A stretch of DNA of 64,000 nucleotides. Origin: Paraphaeosphaeria minitans (Eukaryota > Ascomycota > Dothideomycetes > Pleosporales > Didymosphaeriaceae). The position numbers were made by a program, and so were the translations under genes. The stretch covers positions 1,674,001 through 1,738,000 of the forward strand of contig WJXW01000007.1 in assembly GCA_015832175.1 (NCBI GenBank), in the 5' to 3' direction. Below, piece by piece: positions 10,772-22,963 of the stretch (position 1 is its first letter; each line of letters opens with the position of its first letter). Below the pieces are notes generated by a model. That model was not told the DNA's origin. It did no database searches and saw nothing but the letters and a program-made list of their open reading frames with translations.

Positions 10772-12572
10772 TCAAGCATACATCTTCGAGGACTTGATCT
10801 CATCTACCTGCCTCCAGAGCTCAGCGGCGCGCTCTACTTTCAACTAGGCTGCGTCAGCCAATCTGGATATATGTTCAGGAAGGGGACCGCTAGTTACCCT
10901 GAGCATGTGTGACTCCACCTCGCCAGTAGTTGTGGGTGCAGCGAAGAGCAACCTGCCATCATTGGGCTCGCTGCCAGACGCATCACCGAATCTCAATTTG
11001 CTTGTGACCGCCACGTTCAACAGCAGGCGATGCGTACCATCGGCACGGAGGACGAACCTGGCCTTGTATGGCTCTTCCCGGGAAACGTTCAGCTTTAACG
11101 GACCCACGCCACGCTCTTGCCAGGACTTCTTTCCGTCTTGATTGACAAAAGTGTAAAGTTTTGCGCGGCCTGTCCATGCAGCATCCTCATTTTCTTCACC
11201 CGTTTCAAGCGGTCCGGTAGAAGACAGCAAGGGTTGGCTGGCCCGTCGTTCGGGCTCGTTCCCACCGGCTTCTTCGTCTTTGTCATCACCAGCATCATCG
11301 TCTCCCTCTGAGTCTGAAGCAGCCTTCGTCTCTGCGGCTCCGAATTCAGGGGCCATCTTTTCCTTTAGGCCAGTGATGCTACCACCGCCTCCAAAGGTGG
11401 AGAGCCCAGGCTTGCCTCCAATGACACTTCCAAACGCACTTCCGCCCAGTGAGCCTCCAAAAGCCGAGCCTCCAGCGCTCGAGGTATTGCCGAAGGAAGA
11501 CGTAGCACCGCCGAGGCTAGCGAAGCCACTTGAGGTGGATGCTGGTGCCGCAGGTTTTGATGCGAAAGAAGAGAGCTTGTTGTCGGTGGCTGCGCCGAAA
11601 AGGGAAGGGGTAGTAGTCTTGGTTGCGGCTGCGAACGGTGACGCAGTTGAACTAGCGAACGCTCCAAAGCCAGAGCTTTTGAAAGCCGATTGTGAGGTCT
11701 GAGGTTGATCTTTCGTGGAAGACCCAGCAGAATTTACAGGGGACCTGGAAGACATCGTTGCGAACGGTGATGCGGCAGATGTATTGGAGAAGCCACCGCC
11801 AGGAGGAACCTAGGAGCTGTCAGCACCGTCCTGTTGTATCTGGTTTCGGGTAACAAACCTTAGAATTGGATTCAGCGACCTTCGACACAGGATCGGAATC
11901 GACTCTGTCCCTTGGCCGCTTTGTGTCGCGCTCTTCTGGCTTTGTTGTTGTTGTTGTGCTCGTGGCTCCAGATGGTTCACCTGTTGTATCATTGCTGACC
12001 GCAGTCTGCTCTAGCTTCCGTTTGTTTTGGGGGCTGGTCACGGTAGCACTATCCTTATTTGAAGCAGCTCCTTCGGGAGTAGCCTGTCTACTGGTGGAAG
12101 CAGCAGCGGGGGGAGCGTTGACGTCGCCATCATTTTCGGCGATAGGAGCGATAGTGCCATTGGCCTTGTTCTTCAACAACTCGGTGTCGGAACCTATAGG
12201 GCTGGTGATATCTCTTGACTTCTTGCGTGTGTGTCGCTCGTGCTTCTTGCCCAACGGCTTCGCATCCTCGGCTACATCCTCAAAATCTTCGCGACTTCGT
12301 TTGCGCCGCAGCCGACCGCGCTCGTTGTCTGATCCGGAGGTGCTGGCTTCGCCGACTTGGCCATTGGGGGCGGCGTCGGCCATGGGCTGATCGGAGCTGG
12401 GTGCTTGATCTGCTGTGCCCTGCGCATCAATGCGGGTCTCTTTGAGCTTCTCTCTCACTGGCCGACCTTCGCTGTCACTACTTCTGTCGCTCCGCGCCGG
12501 CGAGGCAACATGGTCAGAATTTGCTGCGGATGCTTGTTCGGCCGTCGCTGCACTAAGCGGCTTATCAATCAT
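10772..12572 (-). CDS. Ran-binding FG-repeat protein (Yrb2/RanBP3-like)
   Basis: Three exons, 12572-11859, 11809-10898 and 10843-10772, give 565 residues. The first exon encodes a charged Ser/Glu/Lys-rich region with nuclear-localisation-like clusters (LRRKRSRED, KKHERHTRKKSR). The second has scattered FG motifs (SSGFGAFAS, PSLFGAAT, SAFGGSL) and then a RanBD1 domain starting near AKLYTFVNQDGKKSWQERG. The short last exon of 24 codons finishes the domain with LKVERAAELWRQVDEIKSS; without it the frame would stop early after an unspliced intron. The family binds Ran-GTP and assists CRM1-dependent nuclear export (Yrb2) or acts at the pore basket (Nup2). Length and N-terminal charge favour Yrb2/RanBP3 over Nup2. 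Confidence 0.85.
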
Positions 12573-13520
12573 GGTGCAAGAGGCAACGCGCCAACGCAGT
12601 CGGGTACGTCGTGTTCGAGATGTGGGGATCTGTTGGTGTTTACAAGACGGGACTCGCCCGCTTCGGCAGGGCTATCGTCGGCGGGAGTAGCGTGCAGTGA
12701 CCGTCCCGAAAGGATGGGGCTGGCCGTGGGTATTACTTGGTTGCCCTCGTGAGCAGTGGGTCGTGCGGGTGAAGAATCGGAGGGTGCGAAGCAGCTCTGC
12801 TGAGACTGTGGCGGGAGCGGGAGCGGGAGCGCTTAGCAGCGACGAGGGGAGGGCTGTCGAGTGGGAGGGTGTTCGTAGGAGTTTGCAGGAGTTTGCAAAG
12901 GCGGTGTGTACAAATTTGCTGGCCTTTGACCGACAGGAGAGCGAGCCGAGCGGGACCGTGTGGTGGTGAAGTGAAGTGGGAGATGACGGTTCCAAAGCTT
13001 GGACGCTTCGCTGGCAGCCGTTTGGCTAGTTGCGCCGGCGCCTGTAGATACTCGCGCACCTGGTCCTGTTTACGCGTGCGGACCGTCATGCCCTCCGTCT
13101 ATCATTCACGCCGCAACGGCACGCCTGCATTGGACATGCAGTTCAGTCAGCCTGGTGAATGGCCGCAAGTAGACGCGCAGAAACCATAAGCGCCTAGACT
13201 GGTCGAGTAGGTCCATGATGCGGGACACATCCATGGTGGGGCGCTTTGTTTGCGTCGATGCACTTGGCGAGCCATGGCTGTGGTAGCGACCGCTCGCCTT
13301 TCGAGACTCTGAAAGCACATGGGTGCACTTTCAAAGACACAGAGATGGTGCAGTCTCTCGCAGGCTTACCTACTGTCAGTCCATGCGCAGCTGAAGTTTT
13401 ACCATTGTTCCCTTGGTTGTGTCTATTCGTATCGCTTTGCACTGTTGAACCAACTCAAATTGCCCAATCCCATCGCCAACCCATAGCTATAATACAAGGC
13501 CACAAGCACAAGCACACGCG
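12573..13520. other. Intergenic; no gene seen
   Basis: It contains the promoter of the Ran-binding gene and the 3' flank of the Yip4-like gene. A GGGAGC repeat (about 12811-12830) is the only local structure noted. Small open frames here look accidental. Confidence 0.55.
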
Positions 13521-14575
13521 CTAGCTGATGAAACAAATGCAGCCCAGCGCGATGTAGAACACGAATAGGGGGTATACAGCAATGCCGACGCGGTTCCGCA
13601 CAACGCCTGAGCCCCCCATGATACTGATTCCCGCTGCCAAAGACCACGCGATGAGAACGAGATAGACTGGAATGCGGACCAGCATGTGCACGATGCCGGT
13701 TGCACTGAGCGCCGACGCGATTACGAGGGGGAAGAGGGTGTAGCCGATGATGGAGATAGACTGGAAGAAGGCACTGTAGCTGTCAGCTTTGCTCCTGCCA
13801 TGCACACTAGGCACTCACATGTTGCCGCCCAGCAGCTTGATCTGCATAGTCACCACGGCTTCTCCCAGCCAGACCATTGCGAATATGCCGGCGAATACGT
13901 AATCTTTCTGGTCATCCTTTGCGCCTCGGGAGAGGAACAAGCTCAGCAGCAAGCAGAAGATGAGCGGACCCCATAGATCCCAGTCTCGCAAACCTTCACT
14001 CATGCCGCCCTGCAGAATGACATCCGCGTCCGGCCATCTGCCAGCAAGCCCCCCGAGGCCACCGCCCACACCATCAGCCTCTCCGCGTTCAGCAGCCCCT
14101 ATGCCTCCGCCGCGTTGCATGATGCCTCCCAGCAGGTACTTGGGCCACAGCACTTGCTTTAGCTTCTCCCAGATGGCCAGCAGGTCTCGCGACAGCGTCT
14201 CCCACACTGTCTCGTCTATTGTGTTCGTTGGCGCACGCCGATCCTCGCCGCCCACCGCAGATGTCAGGTAGGATTGCGTGCTTGCTCCAGATCTTGCTCC
14301 AATGTTTCCTGTGAGCGGTGCGCGGTCGGAGGTGTCTTGTATGGGGTCGTCGAGATCGTCCAGCGTCGCTATACACATGTCAGCTGTGAGCGCTGGCCAA
14401 CATACAACACTACGCCATGAGAGACAGCTTCCGTGGGCTACTCCCGCGAGTTTGACACGCTAGCAGGCTCCCTGGCACCTTCGGCGCAGTGTTGCAGGCG
14501 TGGTAGAGGTAGCTCACCATCGTCCGGGTCAATCAGGTCCCGCTCCAGCGCATCGTTGTCGTAGTCGTTCGCCAT
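13521..14575 (-). CDS. Yip1-domain Golgi membrane protein (Yip4/YIPF6-like)
   Basis: Three exons, 14575-14518, 14368-13819 and 13773-13521, give 286 residues. The acidic N-terminus (MANDYDNDALERDLIDPDD) continues across a 149-base intron into TLDDLDDPIQDTSD. A Thr/Glu-Thr-Leu motif (ETVWETLSRDLLAIWEKLKQ) and LRDWDLWGPLIFCLLLSLF are hallmarks of the Yip4/YIPF6 branch. About five hydrophobic segments follow, ending in FVFYIALGCICFIS. These proteins sit in Golgi membranes and help recruit or organise Rab GTPases during vesicle transport. The gene is divergent from GAL7, with 367 bases between starts. A Gly-rich insertion (IMQRGGGIGAAERGEADGVG) precedes the membrane region. Confidence 0.88.
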
Positions 14576-14942
14576 GGAGGCACTGGGCATCATTGCGGCC
14601 ATTTCGGCAGCCCACTTGCAGTCGATGCGCGGGTATAGCTAGCTCAGCCGGGCAACTAGGGTGTTGAATGGAGTCTGGATGGGGGCGCGTCGTGAGGCTC
14701 TTTCCCTACGTTGCCACTTGGCGAGAGCTACGAAGCCTAGGTACCGTACCACCCCGGCTTCCGGGCACGCTGCTCCTTCCGGAATCGTTCCCGCACTACG
14801 CCTGCGTCACATTCACTATATTCTCTTCGCAACAGGGACCATGTGCTTGCGAAATCTTCGGTAGTTCCGCCAGCGGCACTCTTAAATATCCCGTGCTCCC
14901 GCACTCTAATCTTGGCCGCGTATTGGCCATTGTATCTTCATC
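14576..14942. promoter_or_regulatory. Shared divergent promoter region, Yip4-like gene and GAL7
   Basis: These 367 bases lie between two start codons pointing away from each other, so both promoters must lie here or overlap. I did not find a defensible binding site. The assignment is by position only. Confidence 0.55.
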
Positions 14943-16309
<1,367 letters not shown>

Positions 16310-17176
16310 GCTCGCTGCCGAGCCTTGTGTCCATGCGTAATGCTGTTCGAAGGCTGGAATCCGATGTACATATATCGAACCTTGATGTTGGAGATACCAC
16401 GTTGGATGCATGTTGAATATATACGAATCTTCAGATATTTCGAAGCCATTAGACTTGTGATAGTAGTAATGGAGAATAGTTACCATCCGATGCATACCAC
16501 CTTCCCGTATAATCTTCAACTTCGGTTCGGTGGCATTTAGGATTGGATTTATTACATGCCGAAGAGACATGGGTCTTGAACAACAAGTCTCCGCCGAATC
16601 ACCATGCTGAACCACACTTTTCACCCTGCTTAGTCAGCAAAAAGTGCGCCAAAAGTGCGCCAAAAGTGCGTCTTGAAAGTTGAGCTATCCAGATGTTGGG
16701 ATAGGCTATCTAGGGCTCCTTTTCGCCCTGATTCCGGATCCGTCGTCCGTTTTTGCCTAGGAGGAATACCCGTGGCGCTATATACAAAAGTGCGCCGCGC
16801 ACTTTTCACCCTGCTTAGCCCACGCCAGCGACGGTTTATCAAGTCATGGCTACACGAGACGTTCCAACCAATCAATGCTAAAATCTATCATCAGACCGAT
16901 CCGAAGCAATTCTTCAGATCAATGGTCCTTCATCTTGACCAATCAAAGACTTGAAGTTCTGAGCTCGCTGATTACCACTAATCACGGGGCAAATCAACTC
17001 AGGGATATACCTGTCACGCACAGACCCTATCTTTCCGAACCCCTGCGCATGTTTTCCGAGCATCGCATCGCAAGCACAACATTTGACCTGCCGACACGCA
17101 GTCCTCGGTTGCCCCCAACCGTTCCGTAAACTCGCAGGACCACTTCCTCTTCGCCCGCCTTGAAAAAAAAAACACA
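16310..17176. other. Intergenic between GAL7 and ERG28, with a repeat element
   Basis: It holds the GAL7 3' flank, a small repeat-bounded element (16615-16818, separate entry) and the ERG28 promoter, which ends in a pyrimidine-rich stretch and an A-tract just before the start. No gene is supported. Confidence 0.6.
16615..16818. mobile_element. Candidate short non-autonomous element with repeated ends
   Basis: An identical 19-mer (cacttttcaccctgcttag) occurs at 16615-16633 and 16800-16818. Just inside the left copy, AAAAGTGCGCC is repeated in tandem three times (16640-16670, last copy incomplete), and it recurs at 16786-16796, where it forms a near-perfect palindrome with the right copy (AAAAGTGCG..CGCACTTTT). 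About 204 bases, no coding capacity. The structure resembles a MITE or solo-end remnant, but no target-site duplication was established. Confidence 0.4.
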
Positions 17177-17767
17177 ATGGGCCTGGACCTCACCTCACAG
17201 CTGCCCCCATTCGAGGGCCTGCTGCCAAAATGGCTGCTCCTCGTACGCACCCCAAACCACCTTTACAGACACGCATGCGACTCTCTCGCTGGCTCATACC
17301 CAACCAACGCGCCTCTAACCACGCTCCAACAGGTCTCCGTCATCTCCCTCGCCAACTCCATCCAAGCCTACACAACCCTCCACTACGCCGCCCGCATGTA
17401 CAACCCCAACCCGGACAACACCAAGATCCCCTCCAATCTCATGCAATACACCTCGCCGTCCTCCAAACCCGCCCCGCTCCAGCCCGGCGAGCTCCCTTCG
17501 CAGGTCACCCCGCTGTCTGGCCGCAAGTGGGGCACCTGGACGGCGCTCACGGGCATCCTGAGGCTGTATGTCGCGTACCATATCAATGAGAAGGCGATGT
17601 TTGAGCTGGGGATGTGGACGTATGGGGTTGCATGGGCGCATTATATGAGTGAGTGGTGGGTGTTTGGAACGACGAGGTGGGGGGTGCCGTTGGCGGGGCC
17701 GGTTTTTATAAGCACGGGGAGCTTGGTATGGATGTTTTTGCAGAGGGAGTATTACTTGGGGCAGTAG
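17177..17767 (+). CDS. ERG28: Ergosterol biosynthesis scaffold protein ERG28
   Basis: Two exons, 17177-17242 and 17333-17767, give 166 residues; the 90-base intron is a multiple of three with no in-frame stop, so the unspliced frame is also open, but splicing restores the conserved junction PKWLLL-VSVISLANSIQAYTT. ERG28 is a small ER membrane protein that tethers the C-4 demethylation enzymes (ERG25, ERG26, ERG27) of sterol synthesis. Diagnostic stretches are LPPFEGLLPKW, VTPLSGRKWGTWT, ILRLYVAYHINEKAM and TYGVAWAHYMSEW, with about four hydrophobic segments. It is convergent with the ketoacyl-CoA reductase gene, 234 bases away. Confidence 0.92.
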   Translation: MGLDLTSQLPPFEGLLPKWLLLVRTPNHLYRHACDSLAGSYPTNAPLTTLQQVSVISLANSIQAYTTLHYAARMYNPNPDNTKIPSNLMQYTSPSSKPAPLQPGELPSQVTPLSGRKWGTWTALTGILRLYVAYHINEKAMFELGMWTYGVAWAHYMSEWWVFGTTRWGVPLAGPVFISTGSLVWMFLQREYYLGQ

Positions 17768-18001
17768 AGTGGGCTGGGAGGATACGCAGGAGCGGCGTGG
17801 TAGGAGAGGAGCGAGGACAATATTGTGGGGGCGATCATGTCAATCTCAAGCGGGGAAGTAGATGTCGACTTGGCATTTGATGTTTATATTGTTTAATGGA
17901 CCAAAGTTGTCATGTAGACTGTAAATCACACTTTTTTGCAACCAGGGACTCAACCATCGTTCACCAAGGTCATCTTGTTTTACTCATTCCTTCTCTGTCG
18001 C

Positions 18002-19078
18002 CTACTGCTTCTTCGCATCCCTCGCGGCCTTTCGCAGGGCCCGCTTTCGGATGTCCTCTTGCATGCTCTTGTTGATCTTCACAATGATCGGTGCCCTCTC
18101 ACCAATGAACCTAGACAAGAACCAGATCATCAATCCGTGGCTCCAGTACGGAGCGCTGGTGAAAGCAACGTTCTGCGCACCACCACTCCTCCCAAGCTTG
18201 CCCAGTACACTTCTCACAAATTGACGCGGGTTAGGCACCAGAGCGGACGACTTGCGAATCTTGGACATGGCAGTGGTGACAAGGTGGGACTGTATACACT
18301 GGACGTGCACACCGTGGGGTTCGAGTTCAGAGGCGAGAGCGGTGGACCACTGCTGGAGGAACGCCTTGCTGCCAGAGTAGGTTGCAAGGAGAGGTGTGGG
18401 GAAGAAGCCGCCGGTAGAAGCCATGGTGAGGATGAGACCACGCTTGCGCGAGACCATGCCGGGCGCAACTGTCTGCGTGACCTTCAGGGTAGCCATGCAG
18501 TTGATGGTGATGATCTTGTTCATCTCATCGGCGGGTGTCTCGACGAATGGTACAGGAATGCTGTGACTCTGTCCCACATTGTTGATCAGAATGCTAACGT
18601 CCAAGCCATCAATGAGCTTCCTCAGCGCAGCGTAGTCGCTATCCTTGTTTTGGCCGAAGTCCATGGCGAGCGTCTTCACGGAAACCTTGGGGCCGTATTT
18701 GGTGGAAATGTCGGAGGCAAGAGTGTCGAGTTTGGATTGCGTGCGCGAAACGAGGAGGAGGCTGTAGCCTTTCGCGGCGAGGGAAAGGGCAAACTCCTTA
18801 CCAATGCCATCACTGGCACCGGTTATCAGAGCCCAAGAGCCGCGGGGTCCGTAGGAAGATAGCTGCTGAAATTAGTATTCGAAATCGTAACCAAGCATAA
18901 GACAGCTCACAGATTTGCCTGGTAGTATGAACAGGCTGAACAAAACACGTATGAAGCTTATGATAGGTACGGCGAGAGCGCATGTACCAGCGACCAGAAG
19001 TACGGCGACCAAGAGGTAAGACGACTTGGAATCGACCGTGACTCCGAGCCTATCCGTGAACTGCCTGGTAGGATCCAT
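18002..19078 (-). CDS. Very-long-chain 3-oxoacyl-CoA reductase (IFA38-like)
   Basis: Two exons, 19078-18911 and 18862-18002, give 342 residues. The enzyme does the second step of ER fatty-acid elongation, reducing 3-ketoacyl-CoA with NADPH. Exon 1 carries an N-terminal membrane anchor ([19 protein letters not shown]). Exon 2 is a classical short-chain dehydrogenase: cofactor loop [17 protein letters not shown], catalytic Ser in TMASTGG, and Tyr/Lys in YSGSKAF. The C-terminus ends in a lysine-rich tail (ARDAKKQ), compatible with a KKxx-like ER-retention signal though not exact. The acceptor site reads CAGCAG, so splicing at the first AG would add one Gln. RPS11 is divergent, 255 bases away. 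Confidence 0.93.
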
Positions 19079-19333
19079 AGTAAACCTGATGGCTTAGCGA
19101 AAGCAAATTGGGCGCATCCAAACCGTTGTTTGGAGATGAGATTATTTCGAGAGCTTGAGGGGTTGCACGCCGCGGCAACTGCCCATTGGCTAGCGCGGGG
19201 CACGGCACCACAATAATCCGTCGCATCTTTCGCGCCAAGTCGTAGCAGCTCGCTTAGTAGCCACCACTGCGATTTTCGACGCCTTCACGACTACGACTGA
19301 CCAACAGACCGACAATACATCCCGACCGTAACC
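19079..19333. promoter_or_regulatory. Shared divergent promoter region, ketoacyl-CoA reductase and RPS11
   Basis: A 255-base gap between two outward-facing start codons. Position implies that it drives both a lipid-elongation gene and a highly expressed ribosomal-protein gene. No specific site is claimed. Confidence 0.55.
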
Positions 19334-20013
19334 ATGGCCACCGAGCTCACGTACGTCGCAACAGTGCTGCAATCGAGGCCGCATGCTGATTGAGAAACAG
19401 TGTCCAGTCCGAGCGCGCTTTCCAGAAGCAGGTACTACCACTCACATCCGCCGCGTCGCATTTCGAAGTCCCGCAATACTGATACCACATGTAGCCGCAC
19501 ATCTTCTTGAACCACAAGGCCACTGGTCCCCGCAAGAACACCCGTACCAGGCGATGGTATAAGGATGTTGGTCTGGGCTTCCGCACGCCCAAGACCGCCA
19601 TTGAGGGCTCCTACATCGACAAGAAGTGCCCGTTCACCGGTATGGTCTCGATCCGTGGCCGTATCCTGACCGGCACTGTCGTCTCCACCAAGATGCACCG
19701 TACGTACCCGCTTCTCTCCCGACCGAGAGGCCCGCGCAATCGGCCTTGAGCACGATTTGGAAATTGAAAAGACTAATGGAAAATAGGTACCCTCGTCATC
19801 CGCCGCGAGTACCTTCACTTCGTTCCCAAGTACTCCCGTTACGAGAAGCGCCACAAGAACCTTGCCGCCCATGTCTCCCCCGCTTTCCGTGTCGAGCCCG
19901 GTGACCAGGTCATCGTCGGCCAGTGCCGTCCCCTCTCCAAGACCGTCCGCTTCAACGTCCTCCGTGTGCTTCCCCGAACCGGCAAGGCCGTCAAGTCTTT
20001 CACCAAATTTTAA
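19334..20013 (+). CDS. RPS11: 40S ribosomal protein S11 (uS17)
   Basis: Four exons, 19334-19350, 19401-19431, 19495-19699 and 19787-20013, encode 159 residues. Two tiny 5' exons (17 and 31 bases) are typical of fungal ribosomal-protein genes. The protein begins [20 protein letters not shown] and contains [36 protein letters not shown] and [20 protein letters not shown], all characteristic of eukaryotic uS17, a core component of the small ribosomal subunit that contacts 18S rRNA. Length matches the family. Confidence 0.97.
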
Positions 20014-21097
20014 GCGATTTGTATGGACGGCTGGGATGCTGAGGCAATGCGGAGCGGGCTGGGCGACAATGGGATGAGATTTCGATGGTTCAATCAATGC
20101 ATTTGGGACTAGGATTCGGAGTCCATCGGGCTGTGTATGTTTCTTCAGTCTATGAGAAATGAAAGCCCTTGGCAGGCACAAAGCGCCGCTGAGGCAGGTC
20201 AAAAGCAATGAGGGATAGTGATACCACCGGTGCCTTCTATGAGAGTGCGCGATTCATTTCTGTACAAGATGCAATCCTAGGATTTTCGCTTCCGATCCGA
20301 GACTACTAATCTCCAGTCAGTTGCCCGTACTGCCAGCCTTGCACCAGTCCGCTTCTTTACCTTCGCACGTTGCAGACCTCCGAAACAATTACATATGGAA
20401 GACTGACTCGCATGTCTCTCCACAAGTGACGAGGACGTAGGCTATTCACTACCTGTCTGTCCTAAGACGTGGTTTACATGCGCCCATATAACATAATAAG
20501 CATACATGTAAATGTGCGCACTCGACTGCAAACTGATTTGATATCCACCAGTGTCTAGCACTCATCTCCAACAACTAGCTCACTCTCGGTCCGCTTCAAA
20601 CGACCGTCCAGGTTCCTACATCCCGTATCGATTCGACGTCATGTCCGCACACGCATGGCGCTCGTTCAAGCTTCCATCGCCAAAAACAAAAATAGCAGTC
20701 ACTACGCAGTCAGCTTCTGAACGCGCTTCACAATCCTACTAGAAAGTATCCTTCCTTCTGGTATAAAAGAGTGGAGGACATACGTGGAACAGAGAGCGGT
20801 GGCTTTTACAAATGCAGCGGCACGACAGGCAATTTTAAACCCGCATCATTCTGTCATCAAGCCAATCTTCCCAAAGTGATCCAAACAATTAGTGATCGGA
20901 GCAAGTATGTCTCAAATCTTGTTTGAAAAGTGTAAAGTCAACATCAACCGAGAGTGCTTTCGCTGGTACTTACTTCTTTGCTATTAAATATATTTAATCA
21001 AAGACGTTAGTAAATCCGTCTATTGTACAGTTCACATTGGTGTATTGATCGATGAATTGAGGAGACGCTTACGTACAACAAAACTTTTCCCGAACAC
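20014..21097. other. Intergenic; 3' ends of RPS11 and the DHA1 carrier, no gene seen
   Basis: RPS11 and the MFS gene converge here. The 1.1 kb contains only short open frames without family resemblance; the last 200 bases are AT-rich with ATTAAATATATTTAATC near 20980-21000, a near-palindrome. Confidence 0.5.
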
Positions 21098-22963
21098 TCA
21101 CTTCTGTGCCTGCGTCGCCAAAGCAGCAACAGCTTCCTGCCGAAACCTTGTCTTTGTCCTCAAAATATGTCCCCATTTGTAGAACGCGGCCAGACACGGC
21201 ACGAACACCAAAGCCATGAAGCCCGGAATGCTTGACGCCCAGTGTATGCCCAACTTATCATACAGAACATTCGTGAACAAGGGGAATGCCGCACCTGCGC
21301 AGGAGCGCAACACAGTACTTGCAGCAAGTGCGGATGCCGAATACGCCAGGTAGGAATCGACCAGATAATTCGTAAGGCTCATGTACAGAAGAACCATGCC
21401 AAAGCCAAAGAACACACCAGCGCTCACGCTGATCAGCCAGAAGGTTTCAGGCCCGTTGGTCCAGGCAAACCAAAAGAGGCTGCCAGGGAGGATGACGGCG
21501 CCGAGCATGGCGGGTGGGAGACGCGCTTCGGGAGGTGCGATGCCATTGTTGCGCGCTACCACACGAGCATAGCGCCTCTGGTCAATCAGTGCAACGTATA
21601 GCAGGGAAAGGATGATCCCGATGACGAGCGCAAGGAAGGGAAGCGATGCAATGCCTTGAGGCCAACCGCGGACTTGCTGAAAAACGATGGGGTATGCCGC
21701 GAAGAGAAGGAAGAGCGTGCCGTGGACGACAGAGAGGAAGAGCGACAGGAGTGTGACTATGGGCTCATAAATAAGCATTATCCAAGGACGTAGTACTCCA
21801 ACACGTAATTGTGTGCTGATTGGTTTCGGCGTTGCCCCTACGACAACATGCTGCTTGCCAGTCTCTCTGGTTAATCTGTTCGCGCGGCGCTGAAGCAGCA
21901 CTGGCGCATACGTCTCCGGAAAGGTGAAGGTTAGGACAAGCCACGCGGGAAGGGATGCCGCAGTAGCGAAGATGACGATGCTGCGCCAGCCGTGCAAAGA
22001 ATCGAGGAAGCCGCAGATGATGGGAGCTGAGTTCTGACCTACAAGGGTGCGGGTCAAATGTTAGCGAAATGCTCAAAAAGGAGAAATAGGTAGAAGTAAG
22101 TTGTTTCGGCTTCAAACCGTGACTAAACTCTGAAGTTTTCAGACACTGACGGTATCGAAAATATACACTTCGTACCCCAGCATTACTCACCCAAAAGACC
22201 AGCGAGCGTGAAGATGCTCAGAACCAAGCCACGCTCTTGTGCGTCAAACATGTCCGCGACCACAGCTGGAGCGACCGCCTGCGTAAAAGAGCCTGCAAGT
22301 CCGCCCAAGAACCGTAGCACGATGACCATAGTCATCGAAGAGGAGAACAACAATGCTCCGGTGAGCAGAACAAACGCCCCGAAGGTCGAGATGTATAGCT
22401 CACGGCGACCATATACTTCGCTCAAAGGCGACAGTACAAGTGCACCAACCGCAAAGCCAAGTAAAAAGGCAGACGTCGTCATCAAAGCAACGACCTGGTC
22501 GATGTTGAACTCCGTCTTCAAGTCTCGTGTGCCTGCACCATGTTAGCCATGCTGTTCCTTCAGCCGGATTCGACGGTAGTCTACCTTGAGAGAATCCCGA
22601 TGATGCGATTGACACCATGAAGCAGGCGAAAGCGAGAATCATTGCGTTCATCCACTTCCTTCCCTTGCCAAAATTCAGCGGGTTCTCAGGGTCACCCTCT
22701 TCCCACTGCACCAAGAATTGCTCCTTCTCCTTCAGCAGTACTATCTCGTTGTCGCCTTTCAATGCTCCCGACTCTCTTCTCGCCCAACTCGGGCGCCTCT
22801 CAACATCAAACTCTCCACTCCATACCTTCTCGGAGCCCCCCGATGGAGCAACAGGAGCCAGCCACGTCTGCCTTAGATCCGCCCTCTCGCCCGCCAATTG
22901 TTCGTGCTGTTTGTTTGCGACGGGCACCCGCGGAACAAGCGTGCCGTCCACGAAAAAACTCAT
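21098..22963 (-). CDS. MFS transporter, drug:H+ antiporter 1 (DHA1) type
   Basis: Three exons, 22963-22585, 22532-22191 and 22038-21098, give 553 residues. A cytosolic N-terminus of about 110 residues ends in FLVQWEEGDPENPLNFGKGRKW, the conserved DPENP..W lead-in of DHA1 carriers. TM segments follow, with the loop 2-3 signature GALVLSPLSEVYGRREL (motif A: Ser-Glu replaces the more usual Asp-Arg). Exon 2 to 3 joins as AGLLG-QNSAPIICGFLDSLHGWRS. Twelve membrane segments are expected. Such proton-driven exporters or importers act on drugs, polyamines or metabolites at the plasma membrane; the substrate cannot be told from sequence. The 152-base second intron is long for this window. Confidence 0.88.

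Noticed and set aside
14631..14665. Sequence tagctcagccggg resembling a tRNA A box
   Set aside because: No matching B box (GGTTCGANTCC-like) or acceptor-stem pairing follows within the needed distance. It lies in a gene-promoter interval.
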